NCBI GenBank assembly: GCA_003542615.1
Contig: DPKG01000002.1
Location: 1-14,457 of the forward strand
DNA: 14,457 nt
Direction: 5' to 3'
Source: Candidatus Shapirobacteria bacterium
GTDB taxonomy: Bacteria > Patescibacteriota > Microgenomatia > UBA12405
Under the pieces are notes generated by a model. That model had not been told where the DNA came from. It saw only the letters and a list, made by a program, of their open reading frames with translations, and did no database searches. Position numbers and translations under genes: made by a program. Positions 7,132 to 13,449 of this stretch are shown here, in pieces; positions within the stretch are counted from its first letter, which is position 1; each line of letters begins with the position of its first letter.

Positions 7132-8647
7132 AAAGATCTTTCTTATCTTCAATACTTTTTTCTCCGTTATTTACCAAATTATCGCTTACCTGATCCATCG
7201 GGGTATCATTCCCAATCTCTAAAGCTTTTTTTCTGCCCTTACTGAGTACGCATTCAAATCTTATTTTAGTTGCAAACACCCGCATTAAACCTTCCTCCAC
7301 AATACTCCTGTTCTTTAACTCTTCCAGTTTTTCCTTATGAAATGGATAAAATACCTCCACCACCAAACAATTTCCTCTCAAAATTTTTGGTCTGGCCGCT
7401 CTCAAAAAAGCTTCAACCGAATGGTTAAAAGGTTTAACAACCTGCAACACTTTACCCCATTCATTTTCTACTCTAGCCATTTCCAATTGAAAATCTCCCA
7501 CCTCCACTACTTCCGGCATTTTTTCAATTATTTTTTCCTTTCCCTCTTTTTTAGTTTCTTGTTTGACTTCCGTTAATTCGGTTTTTTCTTCTTTTATTAC
7601 CCTGTCCTCTTTTTCGGCATCAATCAAAAATTCCACCACTGCCAACTGCAATGGCAACTGTTCCATATTAGTATCCTTCTCCAATTTTCCCGCTGCTATC
7701 AACAAATTCAACCACCTAACCAAGTCTTGCCTCTTCCATCCTTCTCTTCCTACCCCCAAACCCCAATTCGCCAATAATTGGTTTTGAAAATAACGAATCA
7801 ATTTTTCCCGGTATTGTTTAAAATCCATTCCGTTATCAGCCATTTCTTCCATTTTTTGCAAAATTTTCTTGGTATCTTTTTTCCACAAATCATCCTCCAA
7901 ATCAGCAGATCCATAACCCCCCGTCCTTCCGTCAAACCATTCCTTTACCTCTTTTGAACCAAAATTTTTTCCCAACTCCAAAAACAACTCTGTCAAAATC
8001 TTTTGAGCGTTTCGAAAACTCCCTTCACTTCTCTCAAAAATTAATTTCAAAATTTTTTCATCTAATTTTAAACCCTCACCTTCAGCTGCTCTTTTTAAAG
8101 CACTCTCTACCTCGGCAAAGTTTCCTTTTTTAAAGTCAATTCTTATCAATCTGGAAAGTACTGTATCAGGAATTTTTTCCGGATCTGTCGTACAGGTTAT
8201 AAATAAAGTATGTGCCGGCGGCTCCTCAATTAACTTCAATAAAGCGTTAAAAGCTTCCTTGGTTAACATGTGAACCTCATCAATAATAAATACTTTTTTC
8301 TTTAATTTACTGGGTAATAAATAGGCTTTATCCCTTAATTCCCGAACATCATCAATTCCCCTGTTTGACGCCGCGTCCAATTCCATCACATCCATACTAC
8401 TACCCCTATCAATCTCCAAACAATTATCACATTTTCCACACGGTTCACCATTTTTTACTTCCACACAATTTACTGACTTGGCCACAATTCTGGCGGCTGA
8501 TGTCTTACCCGAACCCTTAGGACCGGCAAATAAAAATGACTGGGGAATATCTCTTCCGCTCAAAATTTTCTGCAAACTAACCCGAACCGAATCAGAGTCC
8601 AACTCTCCTATTTTTTTGGGCCGATACTTTAAATAAAAAACTGACAT
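7103..8647 (-). CDS. dnaX: DNA polymerase III gamma/tau subunit
   Basis: AAA+ ATPase of the clamp loader that places the sliding clamp on DNA. About 514 residues from the ATG at 8647 (a TTG codon directly before it is an alternative start). Positions below count from that TTG. Walker A is GPKGSGKT (43-50). The zinc module has C62, C71, C74 and C77. Walker B is VFIIDEVH (120-127). Sensor 1 is ITCTTDPEKIP, and the arginine finger lies in VLSRLIRIDF; the usual SRC here reads SRL. Domain III helices follow to about 345, then a charged linker (about 350-390) and a compact C-terminal domain (about 395-515) like a short tau tail. No in-frame A AAA AAG slippage site was found, so a single product is expected. 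It heads the block with the nuclease genes, ybaB and recR. Confidence 0.96.
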   Translation of the reverse strand: MSVFYLKYRPKKIGELDSDSVRVSLQKILSGRDIPQSFLFAGPKGSGKTSAARIVAKSVNCVEVKNGEPCGKCDNCLEIDRGSSMDVMELDAASNRGIDDVRELRDKAYLLPSKLKKKVFIIDEVHMLTKEAFNALLKLIEEPPAHTLFITCTTDPEKIPDTVLSRLIRIDFKKGNFAEVESALKRAAEGEGLKLDEKILKLIFERSEGSFRNAQKILTELFLELGKNFGSKEVKEWFDGRTGGYGSADLEDDLWKKDTKKILQKMEEMADNGMDFKQYREKLIRYFQNQLLANWGLGVGREGWKRQDLVRWLNLLIAAGKLEKDTNMEQLPLQLAVVEFLIDAEKEDRVIKEEKTELTEVKQETKKEGKEKIIEKMPEVVEVGDFQLEMARVENEWGKVLQVVKPFNHSVEAFLRAARPKILRGNCLVVEVFYPFHKEKLEELKNRSIVEEGLMRVFATKIRFECVLSKGRKKALEIGNDTPMDQVSDNLVNNGEKSIEDKKDLYDVAKEIFG

Positions 8648-8655
8648 CAAGTCAT

Positions 8656-8683
8656 TTTATACATTTACTTATCCTAATTACAA
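8656..8683 (-). promoter_or_regulatory. Possible dnaX promoter
   Basis: On the minus strand, TTGTAA (8678-8683) and TATAAA (8656-8661) are separated by 16 bases, in the 71-base gap between ybeY and dnaX. The -10 element ends only eight bases before ATG 8647, and no Shine-Dalgarno sequence is present. If real, the message would be nearly leaderless. It is flanked by an 8-bp inverted repeat, listed separately. Confidence 0.38.
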
Positions 8684-8698
8684 TCCAACGAAATGTAT
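8659..8698. repeat. 8-bp inverted repeat around the dnaX promoter
   Basis: ATACATTT (8659-8666) and AAATGTAT (8691-8698) are perfect inverted copies whose centres are 32 bases apart, about three DNA turns. One arm overlaps the proposed -10 element. It could be a paired operator or chance in AT-rich DNA. Confidence 0.4.
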
Positions 8699-8718
8699 CA
8701 AATATAAATCAGTTACTT

Positions 8719-9084
8719 TTACCCCTTCATTAAGTTTTCCAAACCATGTTCCAACCACTCAAACAAAACCTTATCTATACTTTTATTCTGATATTTCGAT
8801 TCATACTTTAATTTTGCACTACAAATTACTATATCCCCCAAATGTCTAAAACCGTCAACATCAGTCTCTTTAGACATTGGAAAACCCAATACCTGAGGAA
8901 TATAATCTTTTTGCCGATATTTTATGTTTAATTCTTTAGCTTTTTTTCTGCCTACAAATACCACACTCAACTCAGTATTTTTACCAAAACCAAATTTTTT
9001 CAACAACTCCAAACTAAATTTCCTGACTATCTTTTCATCCAAACCCCAACTTTTGGGATACTTAATTAATACCTTATTTTCCAT
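8719..9084 (-). CDS. ybeY: Divergent YbeY-family protein, metal site incomplete
   Basis: Homologue of YbeY, the metal-dependent endoribonuclease of 16S rRNA 3'-end maturation and 70S quality control. It has 121 residues, against about 150. Family marks are kept: LSVVFVGRKKAKELNIKYRQKD (39-60, including the conserved Arg57), LGFPM (66-70) and HLGDIVI (81-87). The metal motif HGxLHLxGxDH reads HGLENLMKG and then stops. Only H113 of three His ligands remains; the second is Asn117 and the third lies beyond the stop. Neither other frame restores the motif past the stop, so this is not a simple frameshift. TDVLSF is also altered to PQVLGF. The enzyme may be inactive, or may act as a scaffold. It follows yqeY after three bases; the usual phoH neighbour is missing. 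Confidence 0.82.
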   Translation of the reverse strand: MENKVLIKYPKSWGLDEKIVRKFSLELLKKFGFGKNTELSVVFVGRKKAKELNIKYRQKDYIPQVLGFPMSKETDVDGFRHLGDIVICSAKLKYESKYQNKSIDKVLFEWLEHGLENLMKG

Positions 9085-9087
9085 AAC

Positions 9088-9537
9088 TTATTGATTATCT
9101 ATCTTCTCTTTGACTATCTTCGAAATTACTCCCCCGTCCGCTTTCCCTGCCACCTTACCTATAACTTCTCTCATTACCAAACCAAAATTCGTTCCCACCT
9201 CTTTTATAGCCTCATCTACCACAAAACCAATCTCTTCCTCTGATAACATCAAAGGTAAATAACTTTTCAAAATTTCAATTTCCTCTTTCAAATCCATCAC
9301 TAAATCCTCCCTTCCGGCTTTCTCAAAAATCGCCAATGATTCTTCCTTATTTTTTAATTCCTTTTGCATCACTCCCAATTCATCCGCCTCTTTCATCTCT
9401 CCTGGAGGTAACTGAAGAGCCTTTTTATCGATTAAAGAAACCAAAAACCGCAACACCCCTACCTTGCTGGTATTGCGGTCTTTCATTGCTATAAATATGT
9501 CTTGTTTTATTTTATCTTTAAGCATTTTATCTTGCAT
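9088..9537 (-). CDS. yqeY: YqeY/GatB-tail domain protein
   Basis: YqeY-like protein, homologous to the tRNA-binding C-terminal domain of the amidotransferase subunit GatB; its own role is not settled. It has 149 residues, the normal length. Typical features are LKDKIKQDIFIAMKDRN at the N-terminus, VGVLRFLVSLIDKKA, the helix KEESLAIFEKAGREDLV, the strongly conserved EIEILKSYLPLMLSEEEI, then MREVIGKVAGKADGGVISKIVKEKI. ATG 9537 overlaps rpsU by 11 bases. A second in-frame ATG at 9525 is also possible. AAAGAG before the first ATG is modest. The rpsU-yqeY pair is common in Gram-positive-type genomes, and ybeY follows, so this is a translation-related unit. Confidence 0.93.
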   Translation of the reverse strand: MQDKMLKDKIKQDIFIAMKDRNTSKVGVLRFLVSLIDKKALQLPPGEMKEADELGVMQKELKNKEESLAIFEKAGREDLVMDLKEEIEILKSYLPLMLSEEEIGFVVDEAIKEVGTNFGLVMREVIGKVAGKADGGVISKIVKEKIDNQ

Positions 9538-9730
9538 TTTTGGCTCTTTTTCGGCATTTTTTTCGCCAAATATTTATTTTCTTTTTTGCATATCTCAATT
9601 CCGACGGCTTTTTATATGCCGTTTTTTCTTTAATTAATTCACTGATATCTTCCTCCAAAAATATTCTTCGGAATTTACCAATAATGTCATCTTTTGACTC
9701 ATTCTTTTTTCTTTTTACAATAATTGCCAA
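9527..9730 (-). CDS. rpsU: 30S ribosomal protein bS21 (TTG start)
   Basis: Small-subunit ribosomal protein bS21, which sits near the 3' end of 16S rRNA and helps initiation. It has 67 residues, normal. The family signature is clear: IVKRKKNESKDDIIGKFRR at the N-terminus, a central helix, KKPSELRYAKKK, and the very basic tail WRKKCRKRAKNAR. The start is a TTG at 9730, supported by a nine-base perfect Shine-Dalgarno sequence (AGGAGGTGA, 9737-9745). A weak start codon with the strongest ribosome site in the window suggests control at initiation. It is 44 bases after the surface operon, and heads rpsU-yqeY-ybeY. Confidence 0.95.
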   Translation of the reverse strand: MAIIVKRKKNESKDDIIGKFRRIFLEEDISELIKEKTAYKKPSELRYAKKKINIWRKKCRKRAKNAR

Positions 9731-9736
9731 ATTAAT

Positions 9737-9745
9737 TCACCTCCT
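9737..9745 (-). promoter_or_regulatory. Full-length Shine-Dalgarno site of rpsU
   Basis: AGGAGGTGA on the minus strand matches the anti-Shine-Dalgarno end of 16S rRNA over nine bases. It lies six bases before the TTG start (nine bases if counted from AGGAGG). No other gene here has more than AAAGGAG. It fixes the TTG as the start, since no ATG is near. Confidence 0.88.
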
Positions 9746-9753
9746 GTAATTTT

Positions 9754-9776
9754 AAAACGGTCTTATTTTAACCGTT
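9754..9776 (-). terminator. Weak hairpin at the end of the surface operon
   Basis: Six-bp stem (9756-9761 with 9771-9776, AACGGT/ACCGTT), nine-base loop, followed on the minus strand by a short TT and A/T-rich sequence. It overlaps the stop of the last surface gene and lies just before rpsU. The short stem and short T tail suggest partial termination; it could also serve as an rpsU leader structure. Confidence 0.38.
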
Positions 9777-10527
9777 ACTGTTGGGATTGTCTACACTTAA
9801 TTATGTCAAGAGTATTTATTGTTCCGTTTCCGTCATAGTCCTTAGTCGGATCACACGAAGTCGCTCCGGCAGGTTTGCTTGCTTCTGTCGGAACAACCTG
9901 TGTTCCTCCGTTCTTCATGCAAGTTATCATATCTAAAGAATTCACACTACCATCCCCATTATAATCATTTCCGGCTACACACTTATTGGTAGTACCGGTA
10001 CCGGTAACACCAGGCGCTGCAGTTGGAGAACCTGCCTGAGGCACCAAAGTAACTTGAGGAGGAGCCGCTGCAGATCCCTGATAAGGAAAAGAAAAAGGAA
10101 TCCCCTCATTATCAAACATTTCCCATTCTGCCGGATTATCTGCATTTTCACTCGATCTTATTCGATAATAATAATTTCTGGTACTTCCCGTCGATGCTAA
10201 AGATGTAATATTTACCTGATGATTAGTTGATTTCTGAGTCTCCCTGTCTGTATTTACTAAAATTGCCTGAGGTGTAGTCCCGTACTGAACATAAGAAAAA
10301 CATTCCAACTGAGACTGCCAGGCGATACTTACTCCCTTACCGTCCGCCAGAGGTTTTACATCAACTTTATATCTACCGGTTGTAGGATCCTTAACCGGTA
10401 TACAACCAGCTGTAGCCCCACTCATATAAGTCCTGACACTGTTTATTCCTAAAACTCCCAAAACACCAACCAACAACAAAATTATCATTACAATAATAGT
10501 TTTGAGGTTTCCCTTCCCCTTGTTCAT
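9775..10527 (-). CDS. Membrane-anchored FnIII-like protein with Cys-stapled dockerin
   Basis: A 250-residue exported protein, last gene of the surface operon. Residues 10-29 form a hydrophobic anchor. Residues 52-148 look like a fibronectin-III or phosphatase-N-terminal-type beta sandwich: VSIAWQSQLECFSYVQYGTTP, then HQVNITSLASTGSTRNYYYRIRS. A Pro/Ala/Gly/Thr-rich linker (150-181) follows. The C-terminus holds two dockerin/EF-hand half-repeats with calcium loops DYNGDGSVNSLD (188-199) and DYDGNGTINTLD (230-241). Each half is bracketed by cysteines with identical spacing (C183/C203 and C225/C245), so each loop could be closed by a disulfide. No enzyme domain is seen. Its start overlaps the LPQTG gene stop by four bases (ATGA), showing tight coupling. 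It probably docks onto a cohesin encoded upstream; the specific partner is unknown. Confidence 0.88.
   Translation of the reverse strand: MNKGKGNLKTIIVMIILLLVGVLGVLGINSVRTYMSGATAGCIPVKDPTTGRYKVDVKPLADGKGVSIAWQSQLECFSYVQYGTTPQAILVNTDRETQKSTNHQVNITSLASTGSTRNYYYRIRSSENADNPAEWEMFDNEGIPFSFPYQGSAAAPPQVTLVPQAGSPTAAPGVTGTGTTNKCVAGNDYNGDGSVNSLDMITCMKNGGTQVVPTEASKPAGATSCDPTKDYDGNGTINTLDIIKCRQSQQ
9787..9981 (-). repeat. Duplicated Cys-bracketed dockerin half-repeats
   Basis: Two copies of about 23-24 codons (9910-9981 and 9787-9855), separated by 18 codons. Shared pattern: C-x4-DY[ND]G[DN]G[ST][VI]N[ST]LD[MI]I-x-C. The copies agree in length, calcium-ligand positions and both cysteines. Confidence 0.85.
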
Positions 10528-11189
10528 ATTTTTTTGAAAAACAAGGACCCTGCTATTCCCAAAGTACCCAATACCAGCATGATCATGGTTGTTTCAAAAC
10601 CTCCAGTTTGAGGTAATTCGGAGCTGCTTGTCGTTGTAGTATCAGTAGTAGTATCCTCATCGCCTCCGATAGAGGCCTCTATAGTATATGAGCCACTCTG
10701 ATTCGCACCACAATCAATAATATCTTCACCTGTTGTCTTAATGATGTTTGAATCAATTGTTGATCCGCTCTGACAGGTAAAAGTTACCGTCGCCAACCCT
10801 GTCGCTTTAGCCTTAAAAGTTATCTTCATCAAATCACCGTTAATTACCTTATCTTCAAAACTACTCATATCAGTCGAAGCACAACTAAAATCAAATTTAC
10901 CGGTATCATTGTAAATATTAGGACTTGCGGTAAAAGGGAAAGCCGGATTATCAGCCTTTACAATTGAAATTATTTCCAGTCTGGTAGCATCAAAAGTTCC
11001 CCAAGCATCAACTGCAGTAGATGTTTCCGTTCCGGAATCTACGCCTACCATTACTGTAAACTCATCACCGTTAGCAACGGTTTTACTACTGGGTGTTAGT
11101 GTCAAATGAGGTGCCGCCATTACTGATTTCGTTGACAATACTGTAAACAAGATTAACCAAAGAAATGGGGCAAGCAGTTTTTTATTCAT
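10524..11189 (-). CDS. LPQTG-anchored cohesin-like surface protein
   Basis: A 221-residue sortase substrate. Residues 1-25 are a signal peptide (basic start, hydrophobic core, VMAA cleavage region). Residues 26-172 match a cohesin-type beta sandwich: LTPSSKTVANGDEFTVMVGVDSG as the first strands, VDAWGTFDATRLEIISI, then GDLMKITFKAKATGLATVTF, as in type I/II cohesins. A Thr/Ser-rich spacer (179-190) would span the wall. The C-terminus is a full sorting signal: LPQTG (192-196), one membrane segment (about 200-217) and a KK tail. Three cysteines (C103, C139, C160) occur in the fold. It begins with a TAATG overlap with the upstream cohesin gene and ends overlapping the dockerin gene by four bases. 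Sortase would join it to the wall or to another surface protein. No sortase lies in the window. Confidence 0.92.
   Translation of the reverse strand: MNKKLLAPFLWLILFTVLSTKSVMAAPHLTLTPSSKTVANGDEFTVMVGVDSGTETSTAVDAWGTFDATRLEIISIVKADNPAFPFTASPNIYNDTGKFDFSCASTDMSSFEDKVINGDLMKITFKAKATGLATVTFTCQSGSTIDSNIIKTTGEDIIDCGANQSGSYTIEASIGGDEDTTTDTTTTSSSELPQTGGFETTMIMLVLGTLGIAGSLFFKKI
10602..10616 (-). other. Sortase cleavage motif LPQTG
   Basis: Codons for LPQTG followed by GGF-type spacer, a membrane helix and two lysines, the complete order of a cell-wall sorting signal. Confidence 0.93.
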
Positions 11190-11791
11190 TACTCTAATAC
11201 ATTAATATCTAATTTATTACTAGTAAAGGGTAACGCATTCTTGGTCCCATTATCAACTACCAGAGTTGCAGATTCCTCACCTAAAGTCACCTTATTAACC
11301 TCTAAAGTATAATTTCCCGGTACTTTCGGTGTAACCATAAAAGATATTAAACCTTGAATCTCTCCTGACCTTACTCCAAAACCAGCCTCCTCCGATATTA
11401 AAAAGTTCGCTACCACCATCCCCTTCTCTACACTGACTTTACTAAATGTTGGTTTAGGTAAACTTTTATCATAATTTAATCCGCTAATTGTCATCACTTC
11501 CGGATCGTATTTTACATACAATTCCACCGCATCCAAATTATAATCCGCCACCGGAACCATGTTCACCTTAACCAAACTGGCTCTGTTCAATTGCATTGTA
11601 TTTGATTTGGTCTCAAACATAAATTCAAGTACCGGCTCTTGATCTACTACCGCATCTCCCGCTTGCTCCATATTCTGACCATCTAAGTTCGCCGTCTGAG
11701 GTTTGGATGCCCTGCTTATCAAAATCACACTTTCCAAAATTACTATTATGGCTACAACGGGTATTAATATTTTTAAATATTTATTATTCAT
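11189..11791 (-). CDS. Membrane-anchored cohesin-like protein
   Basis: A 200-residue protein with an N-terminal anchor (residues 8-26, LILIPVV-type hydrophobic run) and no cleavable site that I can define. Residues 27-52 are a short acidic linker. Residues 53-200 resemble a cohesin fold: FETKSNTMQLNRASLVKVNM, ADYNLDAVELYVKYDPEVMTISGL, VVANFLISEEAGFGVRSGEI, GLISFMVTPKVPGNYTLEV. The strand order and the VxYDPxxMxIxxL motif are typical. It has no cysteine and no sorting signal, so it should stay in the membrane with the cohesin outside. It lies between the adaptor gene (21-base gap) and the LPQTG gene (one-base overlap). Expected partners are the dockerin proteins of the same operon. No ribosome site is evident before ATG 11791. 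Confidence 0.87.
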   Translation of the reverse strand: MNNKYLKILIPVVAIIVILESVILISRASKPQTANLDGQNMEQAGDAVVDQEPVLEFMFETKSNTMQLNRASLVKVNMVPVADYNLDAVELYVKYDPEVMTISGLNYDKSLPKPTFSKVSVEKGMVVANFLISEEAGFGVRSGEIQGLISFMVTPKVPGNYTLEVNKVTLGEESATLVVDNGTKNALPFTSNKLDINVLE

Positions 11792-11812
11792 AATTTGCTA
11801 ATTTTTAATTAA

Positions 11813-13237
11813 TTAATAAAGTTGTCCCTGCTTCTCTTCTAAAGTCCTTTTAAATACTGTAACATCAGCGCTATTCAACTGACAATTACCATCTAAATCA
11901 GCTTGAAGATATTCACCGGCATTTACCGTCTGATGAGTAACAACTTTGGACTTCATGTAAGCAAAATCTATTCCATTTACCAAACCATCCTGAACTTCTC
12001 CATCCTGTGACACCACATCTCCCGGCATTAATGGATAATTTGTAAAATCATACACCGGACTACTTGATGCACTATTTGTTAAGGTAAGTTCACCACCTGC
12101 CCTGTTGTATGCCTCTGTTTGATTATCCTTACCATATTTATTTTGTAATGATTTCGAATTCTTAAAAAAGACTGCCACTCCATTTTTAGCGGTAAATCCG
12201 TTCAAAACTATCGAACCATTCATGATTCTTGGATTAGCAGGATCCGGACTCACTGAAACATTTGTATACACCCTTGTCACACCGCCACCCATCACAATTA
12301 ATTTCAAAGGCCAATTTTCATAACATTTGGCATCAGATGCCAAATTACGATATGCAATTTTAAAATTTAAAACTGAATCATCTCCTGTTGGAGGTGAAGT
12401 AGGTTCAGTGTCAGGAACTGTCGGCTCCACATTACCTCCGCAAGCCGTCATATCTGTTGTCCAATCCCCTCCGGCACTGGGACAACAATAATTAATACCG
12501 CTACAGACTTCTCTTCGCCCGGCCGAATCACATAATTGATCATTAAAATCCCACTCAGTCGTACCTGCATAACATTGAGCATTGATCTGAAGCATCTTTG
12601 GATCATCACATCTATCAGCCGGTTTACTCCCGCTACAATTATCATCCTCATTACCACCACCCGCTCCAATAGTATAACTCGCAGTATAAGAAGTAGTCAC
12701 CCTTATACTAGTATCGGTAGCCCCGGCTGCTGGATTATAACCACCAACCGTTGTAGAAGCCGCCACCATTTCTACCTTACCACTGGTCTGACTAACTGCT
12801 TTAAACCTGATCGTTGCTAATTTCACCGAACCAGATTTTAAATTCTCCGGCAATATACCAGTACTTATGGCAATTATTCTTACACAATGTGCCGCCTGAT
12901 CTACCCTGGCTTCTATCACCTGAGTAAAAGCTTCTTTATTCAAATCTATTTTATCAGTTGCCGTTCCTTCTATCGCCAAACCGTTCCCGTAACAAACTTT
13001 GGCATCAACAGTACTGACTTTAGCTCCGTTTGCTGTCTCGACTCTCAATTCAAAAGGTATCTCCTGACCAAGGGTCGCAGAAACTGTATCAGGCAACACC
13101 CGTACATTTGTATCCGAAAAATAGGCACCTCTTCTGGTTTCCTGATTACTGTTTACCAGTACTAATGCTCCTGCCAATGCTGCCAACAGTACCAGCACTA
13201 GAATCAGTGATTTGTTTTTACTATTTTTCATTGTCAT
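11813..13237 (-). CDS. Cohesin + Cys-rich module + dockerin adaptor protein
   Basis: A 474-residue exported protein with a signal anchor at 11-28. Domains in order: a cohesin-like sandwich (about 43-192, with LPDTVSATLGQEIPFELRVE, KLATIRFKAVSQTSGKVEM); a Cys-rich module (200-267, with WDFNDQLC and EVCSG); a Pro/Thr linker (270-287); a second beta sandwich (288-400), possibly carbohydrate-binding-like; and a dockerin-type region (406-470) with QDGEVQDGLVNGIDFAYM and ADLDGNCQLNSADVTVFKRTL. Having both a cohesin and a dockerin, it can bind one partner and be held by another, as an adaptor scaffoldin does. ATG 13237 is preferred over ATG 13231 because GGAA lies seven bases upstream of it. The gap to the upstream gene is two bases. 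Cohesin and dockerin assignment is by pattern; partner specificity is not visible. Confidence 0.86.
   Translation of the reverse strand: MTMKNSKNKSLILVLVLLAALAGALVLVNSNQETRRGAYFSDTNVRVLPDTVSATLGQEIPFELRVETANGAKVSTVDAKVCYGNGLAIEGTATDKIDLNKEAFTQVIEARVDQAAHCVRIIAISTGILPENLKSGSVKLATIRFKAVSQTSGKVEMVAASTTVGGYNPAAGATDTSIRVTTSYTASYTIGAGGGNEDDNCSGSKPADRCDDPKMLQINAQCYAGTTEWDFNDQLCDSAGRREVCSGINYCCPSAGGDWTTDMTACGGNVEPTVPDTEPTSPPTGDDSVLNFKIAYRNLASDAKCYENWPLKLIVMGGGVTRVYTNVSVSPDPANPRIMNGSIVLNGFTAKNGVAVFFKNSKSLQNKYGKDNQTEAYNRAGGELTLTNSASSSPVYDFTNYPLMPGDVVSQDGEVQDGLVNGIDFAYMKSKVVTHQTVNAGEYLQADLDGNCQLNSADVTVFKRTLEEKQGQLY
12437..12640 (-). repeat. Cys-rich module, copy in the adaptor gene
   Basis: Codons 200-267. 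Eleven cysteines with the landmarks WDFNDQLC and EVCSG. The same module is found at 13621-13812 in the next gene upstream, with the same order of landmarks. Confidence 0.8.
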
Positions 13238-13239
13238 TT

Positions 13240-13449
13240 CTAGTTTCCAATATTTAAATCATAAAAGAATTTATACCAAAGAGCATAGTCATCGACCGTC
13301 ACTTTGCCATCACAGGTTCCGTTAGGTCCGGTAAAATCAGCATTCCAGCTATTTTTAACTATCGACCCCAGGTTGCCGTCATAAAATTCCTTGTACCACA
13401 AAGAATAATCTCCGGCGGCATCTATTCTACCGTCACAGTTGGCATCACC
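13240..13449 (-). other. Dockerin-type region with LWYK helices
   Basis: Last 69 residues. Two half-repeats, each with DxNCDGRIDxxGDYxLWYK-like or TCDGKVTVDDYALWYK-like calcium loop plus helix, split by about 25 residues. Longer spacing than classical dockerins, which resembles variants seen in uncultivated bacteria (inference). Confidence 0.75.

Noticed and set aside
7547..7553. AAAAAAG in dnaX as a programmed frameshift site
   Set aside because: In the reading frame it reads AAA AAA G, not A AAA AAG, and no stimulatory hairpin is evident.
12536..12820. Plus-strand open frame opposite the adaptor gene
   Set aside because: It is a shadow of the minus-strand gene: no ribosome site, no recognisable domain, and composition that follows the other strand.
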